NCBI GenBank assembly: GCA_030039895.1 | Contig: JASHUR010000158.1 | Coordinates: forward strand, 1-10,035 | Direction: 5' to 3' | Source of the DNA: Acidobacteriaceae bacterium | GTDB taxonomy: Bacteria > Acidobacteriota > Terriglobia > Terriglobales > Acidobacteriaceae | Length of the DNA: 10,035 nucleotides | Part shown: positions 1 to 7,531 of the stretch, one piece after another | Layout: every line of letters starts with the position of its first letter | Position numbering within the stretch: the first letter of the stretch is position 1 | Notes under the pieces: generated by a model | The model's input: only the letters and a program-made list of their open reading frames with translations | What the model was told of the DNA's origin: nothing | Databases searched by the model: none | Program-made: the position numbers and the translations under genes

Positions 1-1848
1 GATTCCGGGCACGCGCATGCGAGTGGGTCGGGGGCACATGCGGCGGTTGCCTCAGAGGAAGCGGCACCAACGCAGGCAGCCAGGCGCAAATTCTCGAAGA
101 GGGCGCGGGTGCTGCTGGGAGTGGCTATCGCAGTGGTGGTGCTCGCGCTGGTTTATATCCTGCGGCCGGAGCTACCGCCTCCACAGGTGACAGGAACCAC
201 ACAACTGACGCAAGACGGCGTTCCGAAGGTATGGGGAGTCGTGGATCTTCCCACTGAGATGTTTACGGACGGTTCGCGCATCTATTTCCAGGAGCATACT
301 CCCGCCGGCGCGCCGCTGATGGAGGTTTCGACCGAAGGCGGTGAGACGGTCACGGTCGATGTCCCCCTGTCCGGGTCTACTCTGGAGGGTATCTCTCCGG
401 ATGGACTGGATTTGCTGGTTTCGTCAACATCCAGCTCCGATCAGCGCCCGCTCTGGCAAGTCCCGCTCCCTGGCGGGCAGCCGCGCCGCATCGACAACCT
501 GTTCACTGCATATGAGATGAACGCATGGTCGCCGAATGGGAAGCTGCTGTACTATGGTTTGGCGCAGCCGAATCGATTGGAACTGTCCGTGGCCGACGCT
601 GACGGCAGCAATCCCCGAAGTCTTGTTGTCCTGCCAGGGTATTGCTTCTGGCTGCGCGTCTCGCCGAATGGGCGTCTGCTGCGCTTTACAGTCGAAGACA
701 CCGCTCTTCACACGACTTCCCTGTGGGAAGTACACAGCGACGGCAGCCATCTGAGGCAGTTGCTCCCCGGCTGGAACAAAGGCGCCAACCTGTGCTGCGG
801 AACCTGGACGCCAGACGGGAAGTACTTCCTCTTCCAGGTCACTCATAACGGGATCTCCAATTTGTGGGCCGTGCGGGAAAGCGGGGATTTGTGGCACAGG
901 GTCAGCCGCCAACCAGTACAGCTCACCCATGGCGAAATGAACGCTCTGTTTCCGCTACCCAGCAGGACCGGAACCAGGATTTTCTTTATCGGTGCGCTGC
1001 GCCGCGGCGAAGTGATGCGGTACGACGTTAAGACGCATTCGCTGGAGCCTTTCCTGCCAGGCCTTTCTGCTCAGGGTCTAAGCTTCTCGAAAAATGGGCA
1101 GGAGATGGCGTACGTCTCTTACCCGGATGGGATTCTTTGGCAGAGCAAAGCGGATGGCAGCGATCGGGTTGAGCTGACGTATTCGCCGATGGAGGCTGGT
1201 CTTCCGCAATGGTCGCCGGATGGATCGCACATCGCCTTTAGCGCTCGCACGCCTGGCAAGCCGTGGCAAATTTTTCTCATTAGCGCCGGAGGGGGCGATC
1301 CGGAACAGATCACCTCCGGCAAGCTGGACAGCGTGGACGCCCAATGGTCGCCACACGGCGATCTCCTCGCGTACTCGGGATCCTATGAGCAGGTCAGGGG
1401 ATTGCATCTCCCCCTCCACATTTTGGACATGAAGACGCGTCAGGTGACGACGGTGCCTGGATCGGCCGGACTGTTCTCGCCACGCTGGTCGCCCGACGGA
1501 CGCTATCTTCTGGCGACGCCGCCGGATGGCAGCCGGATTATGTTGTACGACCTGGCTCTGCACACCTGGCAGCAACTGAACAAAGCCAAAGTCGCCGCCA
1601 ATTATCCCACGTGGACGCCAAACAGCCAATGCATCGATTTCAACTCTCCCAACGAAAAAGGCAGTCCGGAATATCGGATTTGCTTAGCTGACCGCGCTGT
1701 CCAGCGCATCACCGACATGGCGCAGGCCGGCAACCTGGCCTTCGGGGATTGGGGATGGTGGACGGGGTTTGCCCCTGACGGCTCCATCCTTGCCACGCGT
1801 GATACCAGTACCCAGGAAATCTACGCGCTGGAGGTGAAGTTTCCGTAG
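1..1848 (+). CDS. C-terminal part of membrane-anchored PD40/TolB-like beta-propeller protein (probable CadC-type wHTH regulator), 5' truncated by window
   Basis: The reading frame is open from base 1 to the TAG at 1846-1848, giving 615 visible residues. The N-terminal domain is outside the window. A Gly/Ala/Ser-rich linker and a basic stretch (ARRKFSKRAR) precede one hydrophobic helix coded at about 109-165, so the linker is probably cytoplasmic and the rest periplasmic. The remainder carries about ten PD40/WD40-like motifs, among them SPDGLDLLVSS, SPNGKLLYYG, SPNGRLLRF, TPDGKYFLF, SKNGQEMAYVS, SPDGSHIAFSA, SPHGDLLAYSG, SPDGRYLLATP and APDGSILATRD, as in TolB-type propellers. In Acidobacteriota this linker-helix-propeller layout usually follows an OmpR/CadC-type winged helix, so a membrane-bound regulator sensing a periplasmic signal is my first guess. 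A Ser/Thr protein kinase N-terminus is the main alternative. The GTG at 109 lies at the start of the membrane helix and is not a credible start. It converges on the kinase gene at 1892. The propeller is certain; the N-terminal domain is inference. Confidence 0.8.
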   Translation, partial: DSGHAHASGSGAHAAVASEEAAPTQAARRKFSKRARVLLGVAIAVVVLALVYILRPELPPPQVTGTTQLTQDGVPKVWGVVDLPTEMFTDGSRIYFQEHTPAGAPLMEVSTEGGETVTVDVPLSGSTLEGISPDGLDLLVSSTSSSDQRPLWQVPLPGGQPRRIDNLFTAYEMNAWSPNGKLLYYGLAQPNRLELSVADADGSNPRSLVVLPGYCFWLRVSPNGRLLRFTVEDTALHTTSLWEVHSDGSHLRQLLPGWNKGANLCCGTWTPDGKYFLFQVTHNGISNLWAVRESGDLWHRVSRQPVQLTHGEMNALFPLPSRTGTRIFFIGALRRGEVMRYDVKTHSLEPFLPGLSAQGLSFSKNGQEMAYVSYPDGILWQSKADGSDRVELTYSPMEAGLPQWSPDGSHIAFSARTPGKPWQIFLISAGGGDPEQITSGKLDSVDAQWSPHGDLLAYSGSYEQVRGLHLPLHILDMKTRQVTTVPGSAGLFSPRWSPDGRYLLATPPDGSRIMLYDLALHTWQQLNKAKVAANYPTWTPNSQCIDFNSPNEKGSPEYRICLADRAVQRITDMAQAGNLAFGDWGWWTGFAPDGSILATRDTSTQEIYALEVKFP

Positions 1849-1850
1849 AC

Positions 1851-1885
1851 AGCCGATGGCCGATAGCCAAGAGCCAAGAGCCAAA
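1851..1885. repeat. Five-unit heptanucleotide tandem repeat in the convergent gene border
   Basis: Five consecutive 7-base units fill most of the 43-bp gap between the converging stop codons: AGCCGAT, GGCCGAT, AGCCAAG, AGCCAAG and AGCCAAA (consensus RGCCRAK with a variable last base). The array does not fold into a strong hairpin and has no T-run, so it is not an obvious terminator. Heptamer arrays of this kind are, to my knowledge, seen between genes in several bacterial groups including Acidobacteriota; their role is unknown. Confidence 0.75.
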
Positions 1886-1891
1886 CTCAAG

Positions 1892-3337
1892 TTAGGTGGT
1901 GGGCGCGAGGGGGATGCGGACGACTGCGTCGCAGCCGTGGGAGTCGGTGCGATTGCGGAGGTCGAGGGTTCCGCCGTGGGCTTCGGCGATCTGGCGGGCA
2001 AGAACGAGGCCGACTCCGCTGCCGGCCTTTTTGGTGGTGTAGAAGGGCACGAAGAGATTACCGGAGTTGGTGAGTCCGGGGCCGTTGTCGCGGACGGTGA
2101 TGGCGAGGAAGCCGTCGCTGGGAGCGGCGTGGATGCTGACGGCGGGGGCGAGGGCAACCTGTCCGGGCGCGGGCGGTTGCTTGGCGGCGACGGCCTTGAC
2201 GATGGATTCTTCGCGGGCGCTGAAGGCGGCTTCGACGGCGTTGCGGACGAGGTTGATGAGGAGCTGCTCAAGCTGGTCGGGATCGGCGAGGATATCGGTG
2301 GGAATAGTTGGGCCGGGGATGTCGATTAGCTCGACTTCGAGGCGCGGCTCAAGATTGGCGACGCGTTCGAGCAGCGGGCGAACGGCGACGCGGCGCAGCG
2401 AGGGCGCAGGAAGCTGGGCCAGCTGGCGGTAGGCCTGCACGAAGCGGTCGAGGGATTCGGCGCGGCTCTCGATGACGTCGAGTCCGCGGTCGAAGTCGGG
2501 CAGCGAGCCGTTGAGGGCCTGGGGAAGACGAGCACGGAGGGTCCCGGCGATGGACTTGATGGGCGCGAGCGAGTTGGAGATTTCGTGGCCGAGGACGCGG
2601 ATGAGGCGACGCCAGGCAACGCGCTCCTCTTCGCGCAGTGCGGTGCTGACGTCGGACAACAGATATAAGGTGTGCGGGACGCCGCGCTGACGGAACTGGC
2701 TGGCGTGGACCATCCAGCGGGAGGGTGCGCGAGCGAGCTTGTTGTCGATCTGGAGGACTTCGTCGCCGGGGTGGGTGAGGAGCATGTCGAGGTGCAGTTC
2801 TTCGGCGGAGCGGCCGAGGTCGCGGGCGGCGTTGATCCTGAAAAGGCGCTCGGCGGCAGGGTTGATGAGGCGGAGGCAAGCGGACTGATCGATGGCGAGA
2901 ACGGGCGCATCGAGCTCGGCGATGACGCGGCGGAAGAGCGCGGCGGCCTCAAGCGAGCCCAGGCGCTGCGACTGGTGCGCGTCGGCGAGCGCGTTGATCT
3001 CGATGGCGAGGTCACCGAAGGGATCGTTGGCGCGCGCTCCGCGGGCGCGGAAGGAGTAGTCCTCTTCCCGAAGCGCGGCGACGACGTTGGCGAGAGTCTG
3101 AAGCGGGCGGACGACGTGATCCATGAACGCGGTGACGGTGAGCAGAAGCGTGAGCGCGACGATGGAGAGGATGCTGACGACGGCAGCGGTGGAGAGGTGC
3201 AGAACGATGAGCAATGCCGCGAGCAGGCCGAGGATGGCCAGGCTGAGCAGGGCGCTGTAGACACGCAGGCGGGTTTCGAAGCGAAGAGGCTCCTGTCCGG
3301 GAGTCGATTTAACCTGAGTGGGTGGCCTGGATGCCAT
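1892..3337 (-). CDS. Membrane sensor histidine kinase, NtrY/NtrB-like (two TM helices, HAMP, PAS, HisKA, HATPase)
   Basis: 481 residues. Two hydrophobic helices (about 29-48 and 51-71) are separated by only a couple of residues, so there is almost no periplasmic loop. A HAMP-like linker follows (about 76-120), then a PAS domain (about 132-235, with VLAIDQSACLRLINPAAERLF-like core), then the phosphoacceptor H box GHEISNSLAPI with His251. The ATPase domain shows an N box (LLINLVRNAVEA, about 359-370), G1 DNGPG (417-421), F box LFVPFYTTK and G2 GSGVGLVLA (439-447). A 30-residue Ala/Pro-rich insertion separates N box and G1. The HEISN form is typical of NtrB/NtrY-type kinases that pair with NtrC-family regulators, and the regulator gene is immediately upstream with a 29-bp overlap, so the two are very likely partners. 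I chose the ATG at 3337 because GGA lies 5 nt before it; the longer GTG start at 3367 has no ribosome-binding site. The input signal is unknown and may come from the membrane or the cytoplasm. Confidence 0.92.
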   Translation of the reverse strand: MASRPPTQVKSTPGQEPLRFETRLRVYSALLSLAILGLLAALLIVLHLSTAAVVSILSIVALTLLLTVTAFMDHVVRPLQTLANVVAALREEDYSFRARGARANDPFGDLAIEINALADAHQSQRLGSLEAAALFRRVIAELDAPVLAIDQSACLRLINPAAERLFRINAARDLGRSAEELHLDMLLTHPGDEVLQIDNKLARAPSRWMVHASQFRQRGVPHTLYLLSDVSTALREEERVAWRRLIRVLGHEISNSLAPIKSIAGTLRARLPQALNGSLPDFDRGLDVIESRAESLDRFVQAYRQLAQLPAPSLRRVAVRPLLERVANLEPRLEVELIDIPGPTIPTDILADPDQLEQLLINLVRNAVEAAFSAREESIVKAVAAKQPPAPGQVALAPAVSIHAAPSDGFLAITVRDNGPGLTNSGNLFVPFYTTKKAGSGVGLVLARQIAEAHGGTLDLRNRTDSHGCDAVVRIPLAPTT

Positions 3338-4742
3338 ATTTTTCCATTCGCCTGTAGAGCGCGCCACGGCTGAGGCCGAGGGCGTCAGCGGCCTGGCTCA
3401 CGTTTCCGGCGGAACGGGAGAGGGCCTTGCGAATGAGGATACTCTCAACGGACTCGAGGCTCATCTCGTCGAGGGACGGTGTAGACGTGCGGGTGGTATT
3501 GAGGCCGAGATCAGCGGCTTCAATATGCGGGCCGCGGGCCATGAGCACGGCGCGCTCGAGGGTGTGGTCGAGCTCGCGGACGTTGCCGGGCCAGTTGTAC
3601 GCGAGCAGCGTCTGCACGGCGGAGGGGTCGAGTCCGGAGACCTGCTTGCGGTAGCGCTGCGCATAACGAGTGAGGAAGTGCGCGGCGAGGGGAGGGATGT
3701 CTTCACGTCGCTCGCGCAGGGGAGGGATGTGGATTTCGACAGTGTTGAGGCGAAAGAGAAGGTCGGCGCGGAAGCGTCCGGCTTCGGCCTCGGCGTGTAG
3801 GTCGGCGTTGGTGGCGGAGAGGACGCGGACGTCGACGTGACGGGTTTTGGAAGAGCCGACACGCTCGAGCTCTCCGGTCTCAAGCACGCGGAGGAGCTTG
3901 GCCTGCTGACGGGGCGGGATGTTGGCGATTTCGTCGAGGAAGAGCGTGCCGCCATCGGCAAGTTCGAAGCGGCCGATGCGCTCGGTGCGGGCGTCGGTGA
4001 ATGCTCCTTTGACATGGCCGAAGAGTTCGCTTTCGAAGGTGCCTTCGGGGAGCGCTCCGGTATTGACGGCGACGAGGGAGCGCGGGGCTCGGGCAGAGAT
4101 GGCGTGGAGGGTCTGCGCGACGACTTCCTTTCCGGTCCCGTGCTCGCCGGTGATGAGGACGTTAGCGTCTGAGGGGCCGATGCGCGCGATGGTGTCGAGG
4201 ACGGGCTGCATGGCCGGCGCGGTGGCGATCATGGCGGGCAGGCCCTCGGCGCGGAGAATGCGGTTTTCGGCTTCGAGCCGCTGGGCGCGGCGGACAGCCA
4301 GCTGCAATTCGATCTGAGTGCGCAGGATGGAGAGCAGGCGGGCGTTGTCCCAGGGCTTTTGAATGAAGTCCTGTGCGCCGCGGCGCATGGCCTCGACGGC
4401 GACGTCGACGCTGGCCCACGCGGTCATGACGATGACGGGGATTTGCGGGTCGGTGGACTTGATCTGCGAAAGGAGGTCGAGGCCTTCGTCGCCGGAGGTG
4501 GTGTCGCGCGTGTAGTTGAGGTCGATGAGGAGCGCGTCGTAGGAGCCGGACTTGAGGGCTTCAAGCACCATGATGGGCGAGCGGGCCTTTTCGACACGGA
4601 AGCCCTCGGGCTCGAGCATGAGCTCCAGCGCATCGAGGATATGGGGCTGGTCGTCGGCGGCGAGCAGAACCGGGCGCGCGGACGCGTGCGCTTCGGGGAC
4701 GATTTGCGCAGCCGAAGAGGGGTTTTTCATAGAACTGATCAT
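3309..4742 (-). CDS. Sigma-54-dependent NtrC-family response regulator (REC - AAA+ - Fis HTH)
   Basis: 477 residues in three domains. The receiver domain (about 24-140) has acidic Asp30/Asp31, phosphoacceptor Asp74 in LLIDLNY, Thr107 and Lys129 in QKPWDN. The AAA+ domain (about 172-400) has Walker A GEHGTGKE (199-206), Walker B GGTLFLDE (264-271), the arginine-rich RFRADLLFRL stretch and the NWPGNVREL sensor II motif. A C-terminal Fis-type helix-turn-helix (about 436-470, AGNVSQAADALGLSRGALYR) binds DNA. Members of this family hydrolyse ATP to open sigma-54 polymerase at -24/-12 promoters from upstream sites. The sigma-54-contact loop reads GAFTDA (246-251) instead of GAFTGA. GGTGAG precedes the ATG at 4742 by only 3 nt; Met5 (4730) is an alternative with no visible site. 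The gene lies 51 bp downstream of the TolC gene and overlaps the kinase start. It probably activates the promoter at the head of this cluster (9687-9702). Confidence 0.94.
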   Translation of the reverse strand: MISSMKNPSSAAQIVPEAHASARPVLLAADDQPHILDALELMLEPEGFRVEKARSPIMVLEALKSGSYDALLIDLNYTRDTTSGDEGLDLLSQIKSTDPQIPVIVMTAWASVDVAVEAMRRGAQDFIQKPWDNARLLSILRTQIELQLAVRRAQRLEAENRILRAEGLPAMIATAPAMQPVLDTIARIGPSDANVLITGEHGTGKEVVAQTLHAISARAPRSLVAVNTGALPEGTFESELFGHVKGAFTDARTERIGRFELADGGTLFLDEIANIPPRQQAKLLRVLETGELERVGSSKTRHVDVRVLSATNADLHAEAEAGRFRADLLFRLNTVEIHIPPLRERREDIPPLAAHFLTRYAQRYRKQVSGLDPSAVQTLLAYNWPGNVRELDHTLERAVLMARGPHIEAADLGLNTTRTSTPSLDEMSLESVESILIRKALSRSAGNVSQAADALGLSRGALYRRMEKYGIQATHSG

Positions 4743-4764
4743 ATGCTCACCAGCACATGACGGA

Positions 4765-4792
4765 GCATTCGGGACGAGGACGCCGGGAATGC
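4765..4792 (-). other. Inverted repeat between the TolC and response-regulator genes
   Basis: GCATTC at 4765-4770 is matched by GAATGC at 4787-4792, giving a perfect 6-bp stem around a 16-nt G/C-rich loop that ends just after the TolC stop codon. There is no T-run, so it is a poor intrinsic terminator. It could be a weak transcript structure that changes the ratio of exporter to regulator messages, or chance. Confidence 0.3.
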
Positions 4793-4793
4793 G

Positions 4794-6800
4794 TTACGGC
4801 ATGTGGGTTACGACTCCGCTCCGCGCGTCGTCGATGGAGACGTGCATACGCTGGAGGGTGGAGCCGGTGGAGTAATCGAGGTTGACTTTGGCCTGTTCGA
4901 GCTTGGTCTGGGCGGTGAAGAGGTTGGATTCGGCAACGGCGAGGGCCTGCTCGTCGGAGAGCGTGTCATACGCGGACAGGGCGCCGAGTTTCTGCTCCTG
5001 CTTGGCGATGTCGAAGGTGCGCTGAGCGAGGTCGCGGGCCTGTTGCAGGGCCTGAACCTGGGCCTCGGCCTGCTGAAGCGCGTACTGCGCATTGCGCACA
5101 TCGAAGCGGATGCTCTTCTTCTGCTCCTCGAAGGTGACTTCCTTCTGGCGGTAGTCGAGGACGGCGCGGAACTGGTCGGCCTTGGCGATGCGGTTGCGGA
5201 GGGTGACGTCGAGCTTGAATCCGACCTGATATTCGGGCGATGAATAGTTGAAGGTGTTCTGGAATGCGCCGCCGAAACCGGTGGGGAAGGTGCTAGTACA
5301 TTCGCCTGCGGGGAGCTGGCAGCCGGGGTTGAGCACCCCGCCGAAGCCTGCTCCGGCATATTGCCCGTAGAGAGAGAGTGAGGGCAACAGCTCATTGCGG
5401 ATCGAGCGGAGGCTGGCCTGCGCGTTCTCCATGGCGATCTGGTCTTCAGCGACGTCGGGGCGGTTCTGTTCGGCCTCAGTGATGAGATCGTTGACAGGCT
5501 TACCGGCATTGGGGTCGGGCGGACCCTGAAGGTCGAGGGGAATGACCGGCATGTCGGCGAGCGTGGGGCTGTCGATGGTCTTGGTGAGAGCGTTCTTGAT
5601 GAGCAGTTCGTTGAGCTTGAGGTTGGCGCGGGCGACGGTGAGGTCGCCTTCGCTGGTGGCGACTGCGGCCTGGTCCTTCATGACCTGCATGGCTGGGACG
5701 TTCTTAAGCTCAAACTGCTTTTGGTCATCGGACAGGGTCTCCTTCGCGTATGCCAGGGAGCGCTCCTTGACCTGGACGTCCTGATACGCGCCGACGAGAG
5801 CCCAGTAGATGTTTTCAACCTGGGTTAGCGTGGCGATGACCTGCGCGCGGAAGGCAAGGTTGGTAAGCTGGATGTTCTTTTTGGCGATGTGAATGTAGCG
5901 CTCGTTGGTGGCGAGTCCGAAGCCCTGCAGCAAGGGCTGATTGATGGTGAAGTTGAAGTCAGTGGTGAGCTGAGGACTGAGGATGTTGTAAACGCTGTTT
6001 GTGGTTTGGCGCTGGCCATAGGCAGAGATCGAAAAGTTGGTGCCGAGGGGGTAGGCCTGCGAGTAGCCGGTGTAGAACTCGATGGTGTTGTTCCTCAGGA
6101 CGGGCACGCCGTAGTTGATGGTGTTGACCTGCTCAAGCGTGGTGTGGTCGACGAGCCCCTGGACGAACAGTTGCGGATCGAAAGGGACGATGGCAGAGCC
6201 AGCGCCTAGGGTTGAAGTGACGAGGCCTCCGGCTCCGGCAGCGGTGACTCCGCTGGAAGCTGCGGAACTGCCGGATGTTGATGCGCTGAAGCCGCCCTGG
6301 GTAGAACTTGCGATGCCGGTGTTGACGCCGTTGGCGAGGCCTCCGGCCTTGGTGCGCATGAGGTCAGCCTGCGCGATGGGCAGGTTATAGCGGAAGTACA
6401 TCAGGTCGAGGTTGTTCTCAAGCGCGAGGGCGATGGCGTCGCGAAGCGAGATGTAGAGCTTGCCGTCACGCTGGAGATTGGCAAGGCGCGGCGAGTTGAC
6501 GAGGTTCAGCGGCGGCACGGTGCTGGGCATGTACGGCGCGAAGGGATTGCGGGAGCGGGGAAGAGTGACATGGAACGGCTGTTGATCCGCGGACACGGGC
6601 TGAACCTGCTGAACTGCGGCGGCCTGCTGGGCGATGGATTCGCTGGACGCCGGCTGCACAGAAGCGGCGGCAGGCGCGGGGGCATCGGGCGTTTGCTGGG
6701 CCAGAGCGAGATGGGCGGCGCAGGGGGCGATGACGAGGGCGAGCGAAATGATGCTCAGTTTGAGGGTCCAGCGAAGTTGCCGGTTTGAGGGAAAGTCCAT
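4794..6800 (-). CDS. TolC-family outer-membrane efflux channel protein
   Basis: 668 residues. A signal peptide is clear: basic N-region, hydrophobic core LSIISLALVIAPCAAHLALA, likely cleavage after Ala34 (ALA-QQ). A Pro/Ala/Gln-rich linker (35-75) follows, then the two OEP repeats that build the TolC beta-barrel and coiled-coil tunnel (about 115-415 and 440-650). Marks of the family are SLRDAIALALENNLDL (118-133), the long helical stretch near 320-405, NRPDVAEDQIAMENAQASL (446-464) and the LRNRIAKADQ motif (534-543). It is longer than E. coli TolC, partly through a Ser/Gly/Ala-rich insertion (about 153-203) and a loop with two cysteines (Cys494, Cys501). The start at 6800 is chosen because TAGGAG lies 7 nt upstream and the signal peptide begins properly there; an ATG at 6830 overlaps the ATPase stop (ATGA) but would add ten residues before it. 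It should form the outer-membrane exit duct for the adaptor and ATPases encoded upstream. Confidence 0.95.
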   Translation of the reverse strand: MDFPSNRQLRWTLKLSIISLALVIAPCAAHLALAQQTPDAPAPAAASVQPASSESIAQQAAAVQQVQPVSADQQPFHVTLPRSRNPFAPYMPSTVPPLNLVNSPRLANLQRDGKLYISLRDAIALALENNLDLMYFRYNLPIAQADLMRTKAGGLANGVNTGIASSTQGGFSASTSGSSAASSGVTAAGAGGLVTSTLGAGSAIVPFDPQLFVQGLVDHTTLEQVNTINYGVPVLRNNTIEFYTGYSQAYPLGTNFSISAYGQRQTTNSVYNILSPQLTTDFNFTINQPLLQGFGLATNERYIHIAKKNIQLTNLAFRAQVIATLTQVENIYWALVGAYQDVQVKERSLAYAKETLSDDQKQFELKNVPAMQVMKDQAAVATSEGDLTVARANLKLNELLIKNALTKTIDSPTLADMPVIPLDLQGPPDPNAGKPVNDLITEAEQNRPDVAEDQIAMENAQASLRSIRNELLPSLSLYGQYAGAGFGGVLNPGCQLPAGECTSTFPTGFGGAFQNTFNYSSPEYQVGFKLDVTLRNRIAKADQFRAVLDYRQKEVTFEEQKKSIRFDVRNAQYALQQAEAQVQALQQARDLAQRTFDIAKQEQKLGALSAYDTLSDEQALAVAESNLFTAQTKLEQAKVNLDYSTGSTLQRMHVSIDDARSGVVTHMP

Positions 6801-6807
6801 GCGTGTG

Positions 6808-6813
6808 CTCCTA
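6808..6813 (-). promoter_or_regulatory. Ribosome-binding site deciding the TolC start
   Basis: TAGGAG on the minus strand, with 7 nt to the ATG at 6800, is the best Shine-Dalgarno match in the cluster. It lies downstream of the alternative ATG at 6830, which has only a weak GGA before it, and so favours the shorter protein. Confidence 0.65.
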
Positions 6814-6826
6814 CAGGCTTCTTGCT

Positions 6827-7531
6827 TCATTTCTGTCCGGTGGCAGGGGTGAGTTCTGGGTTCGATGTGTCGCGGGTCATCCAGCCGTCGTGCACCTCGA
6901 TGATGCGGGAGCCGTATGCGGCATTAGCGTCAGAGTGTGTGACCTGCACGATGGTGGTGCCTTCGCTGTTGAGCCGGCGGAAGAGTTCCATGATCTCCTT
7001 TGCCTGGGTGGAATGGAGGTTGCCGGTGGGTTCGTCGGCGAGCAGGAGTGAAGGCTTGTGAATGACGGCGCGGGCGATGCCGACGAGCTGCTGCTGTCCG
7101 CCGGAGAGTTGCGAGGGGAAAAGGTCTTTTTTGCCGACGATGTTGAAGTGGTCAAGGGTATCGGCGACCAGGCCCTGGCGCTCGGAGCGGGGCATGTTCT
7201 TGTAGGAGAGCGGCAGGTCAATGTTTTCGGCAACGGTGAGGTCGTCGAGCAGATGGTAGCTCTGAAAGACCATGCCGACGTTGCGCTTGGCGAGCTCGGC
7301 GCGCTGCTTGCGGTTCATGGCGTGCGCCGGTTCATCCCGAAACCAGTATTCGCCGAGCCACTGATCGTCGAGCAGGGCGAGGATGTTGAGGAGGGAGGAT
7401 TTGCCGGCGCCGGAAGGGCCCATGATGGTGACGAACTCGCCCTCGCGAATCTCAAGGTTGATGCGGCGGAGGACCCAGGTCTGTCCGGCCCCGGTTTTGT
7501 AGCTGCGCTCGATATTTTTGAGCTGGATCAT
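6827..7531 (-). CDS. ABC transporter ATP-binding protein, LolD/MacB type, divergent second copy
   Basis: 234 residues, the usual size of a stand-alone LolD/MacB-type nucleotide-binding subunit. Walker A is GPSGAGKS (38-45), the Q-loop glutamine is Gln90 (GMVFQSYHLL), Walker B with the catalytic Glu is LLLADEPTG (Glu167) and the switch histidine is His199 (VTHSD). Two conserved places are altered. The signature helix reads LSGGQQQLVGIARA where the family normally has LSGGQQQRVAIARA. The D-loop reads GNLHS (His173) where GNLDS is expected. Catalytic residues are present, so it should still bind and probably hydrolyse ATP, but it may be the weaker half of a pair with the canonical ATPase encoded upstream. 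GGA lies 9 nt before the ATG at 7531. It is separated from the first ATPase gene by a 120-bp gap and abuts the TolC gene. No permease is encoded next to it. Confidence 0.93.
   Translation of the reverse strand: MIQLKNIERSYKTGAGQTWVLRRINLEIREGEFVTIMGPSGAGKSSLLNILALLDDQWLGEYWFRDEPAHAMNRKQRAELAKRNVGMVFQSYHLLDDLTVAENIDLPLSYKNMPRSERQGLVADTLDHFNIVGKKDLFPSQLSGGQQQLVGIARAVIHKPSLLLADEPTGNLHSTQAKEIMELFRRLNSEGTTIVQVTHSDANAAYGSRIIEVHDGWMTRDTSNPELTPATGQK

Noticed and set aside
109..111. GTG as start of the PD40 protein
   Set aside because: The frame is open to the window edge, and this GTG would begin the protein at the first residue of its membrane helix, cutting off the linker and basic flank.
1849..1891. 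Bidirectional intrinsic terminator between the convergent genes
   Set aside because: The heptamer units do not form a stable stem and there is no T-run on either strand.
3338..3367. GTG start for the kinase
   Set aside because: There is no Shine-Dalgarno sequence before it, whereas the ATG at 3337 has GGA 5 nt upstream.
1856..3373. Plus-strand open frames (1856-2329, 2672-3373) and alternative minus frames (2326-3264) over the kinase gene
   Set aside because: All overlap the histidine kinase, whose H, N, G1, F and G2 boxes fix the true frame; the alternatives are low-complexity.
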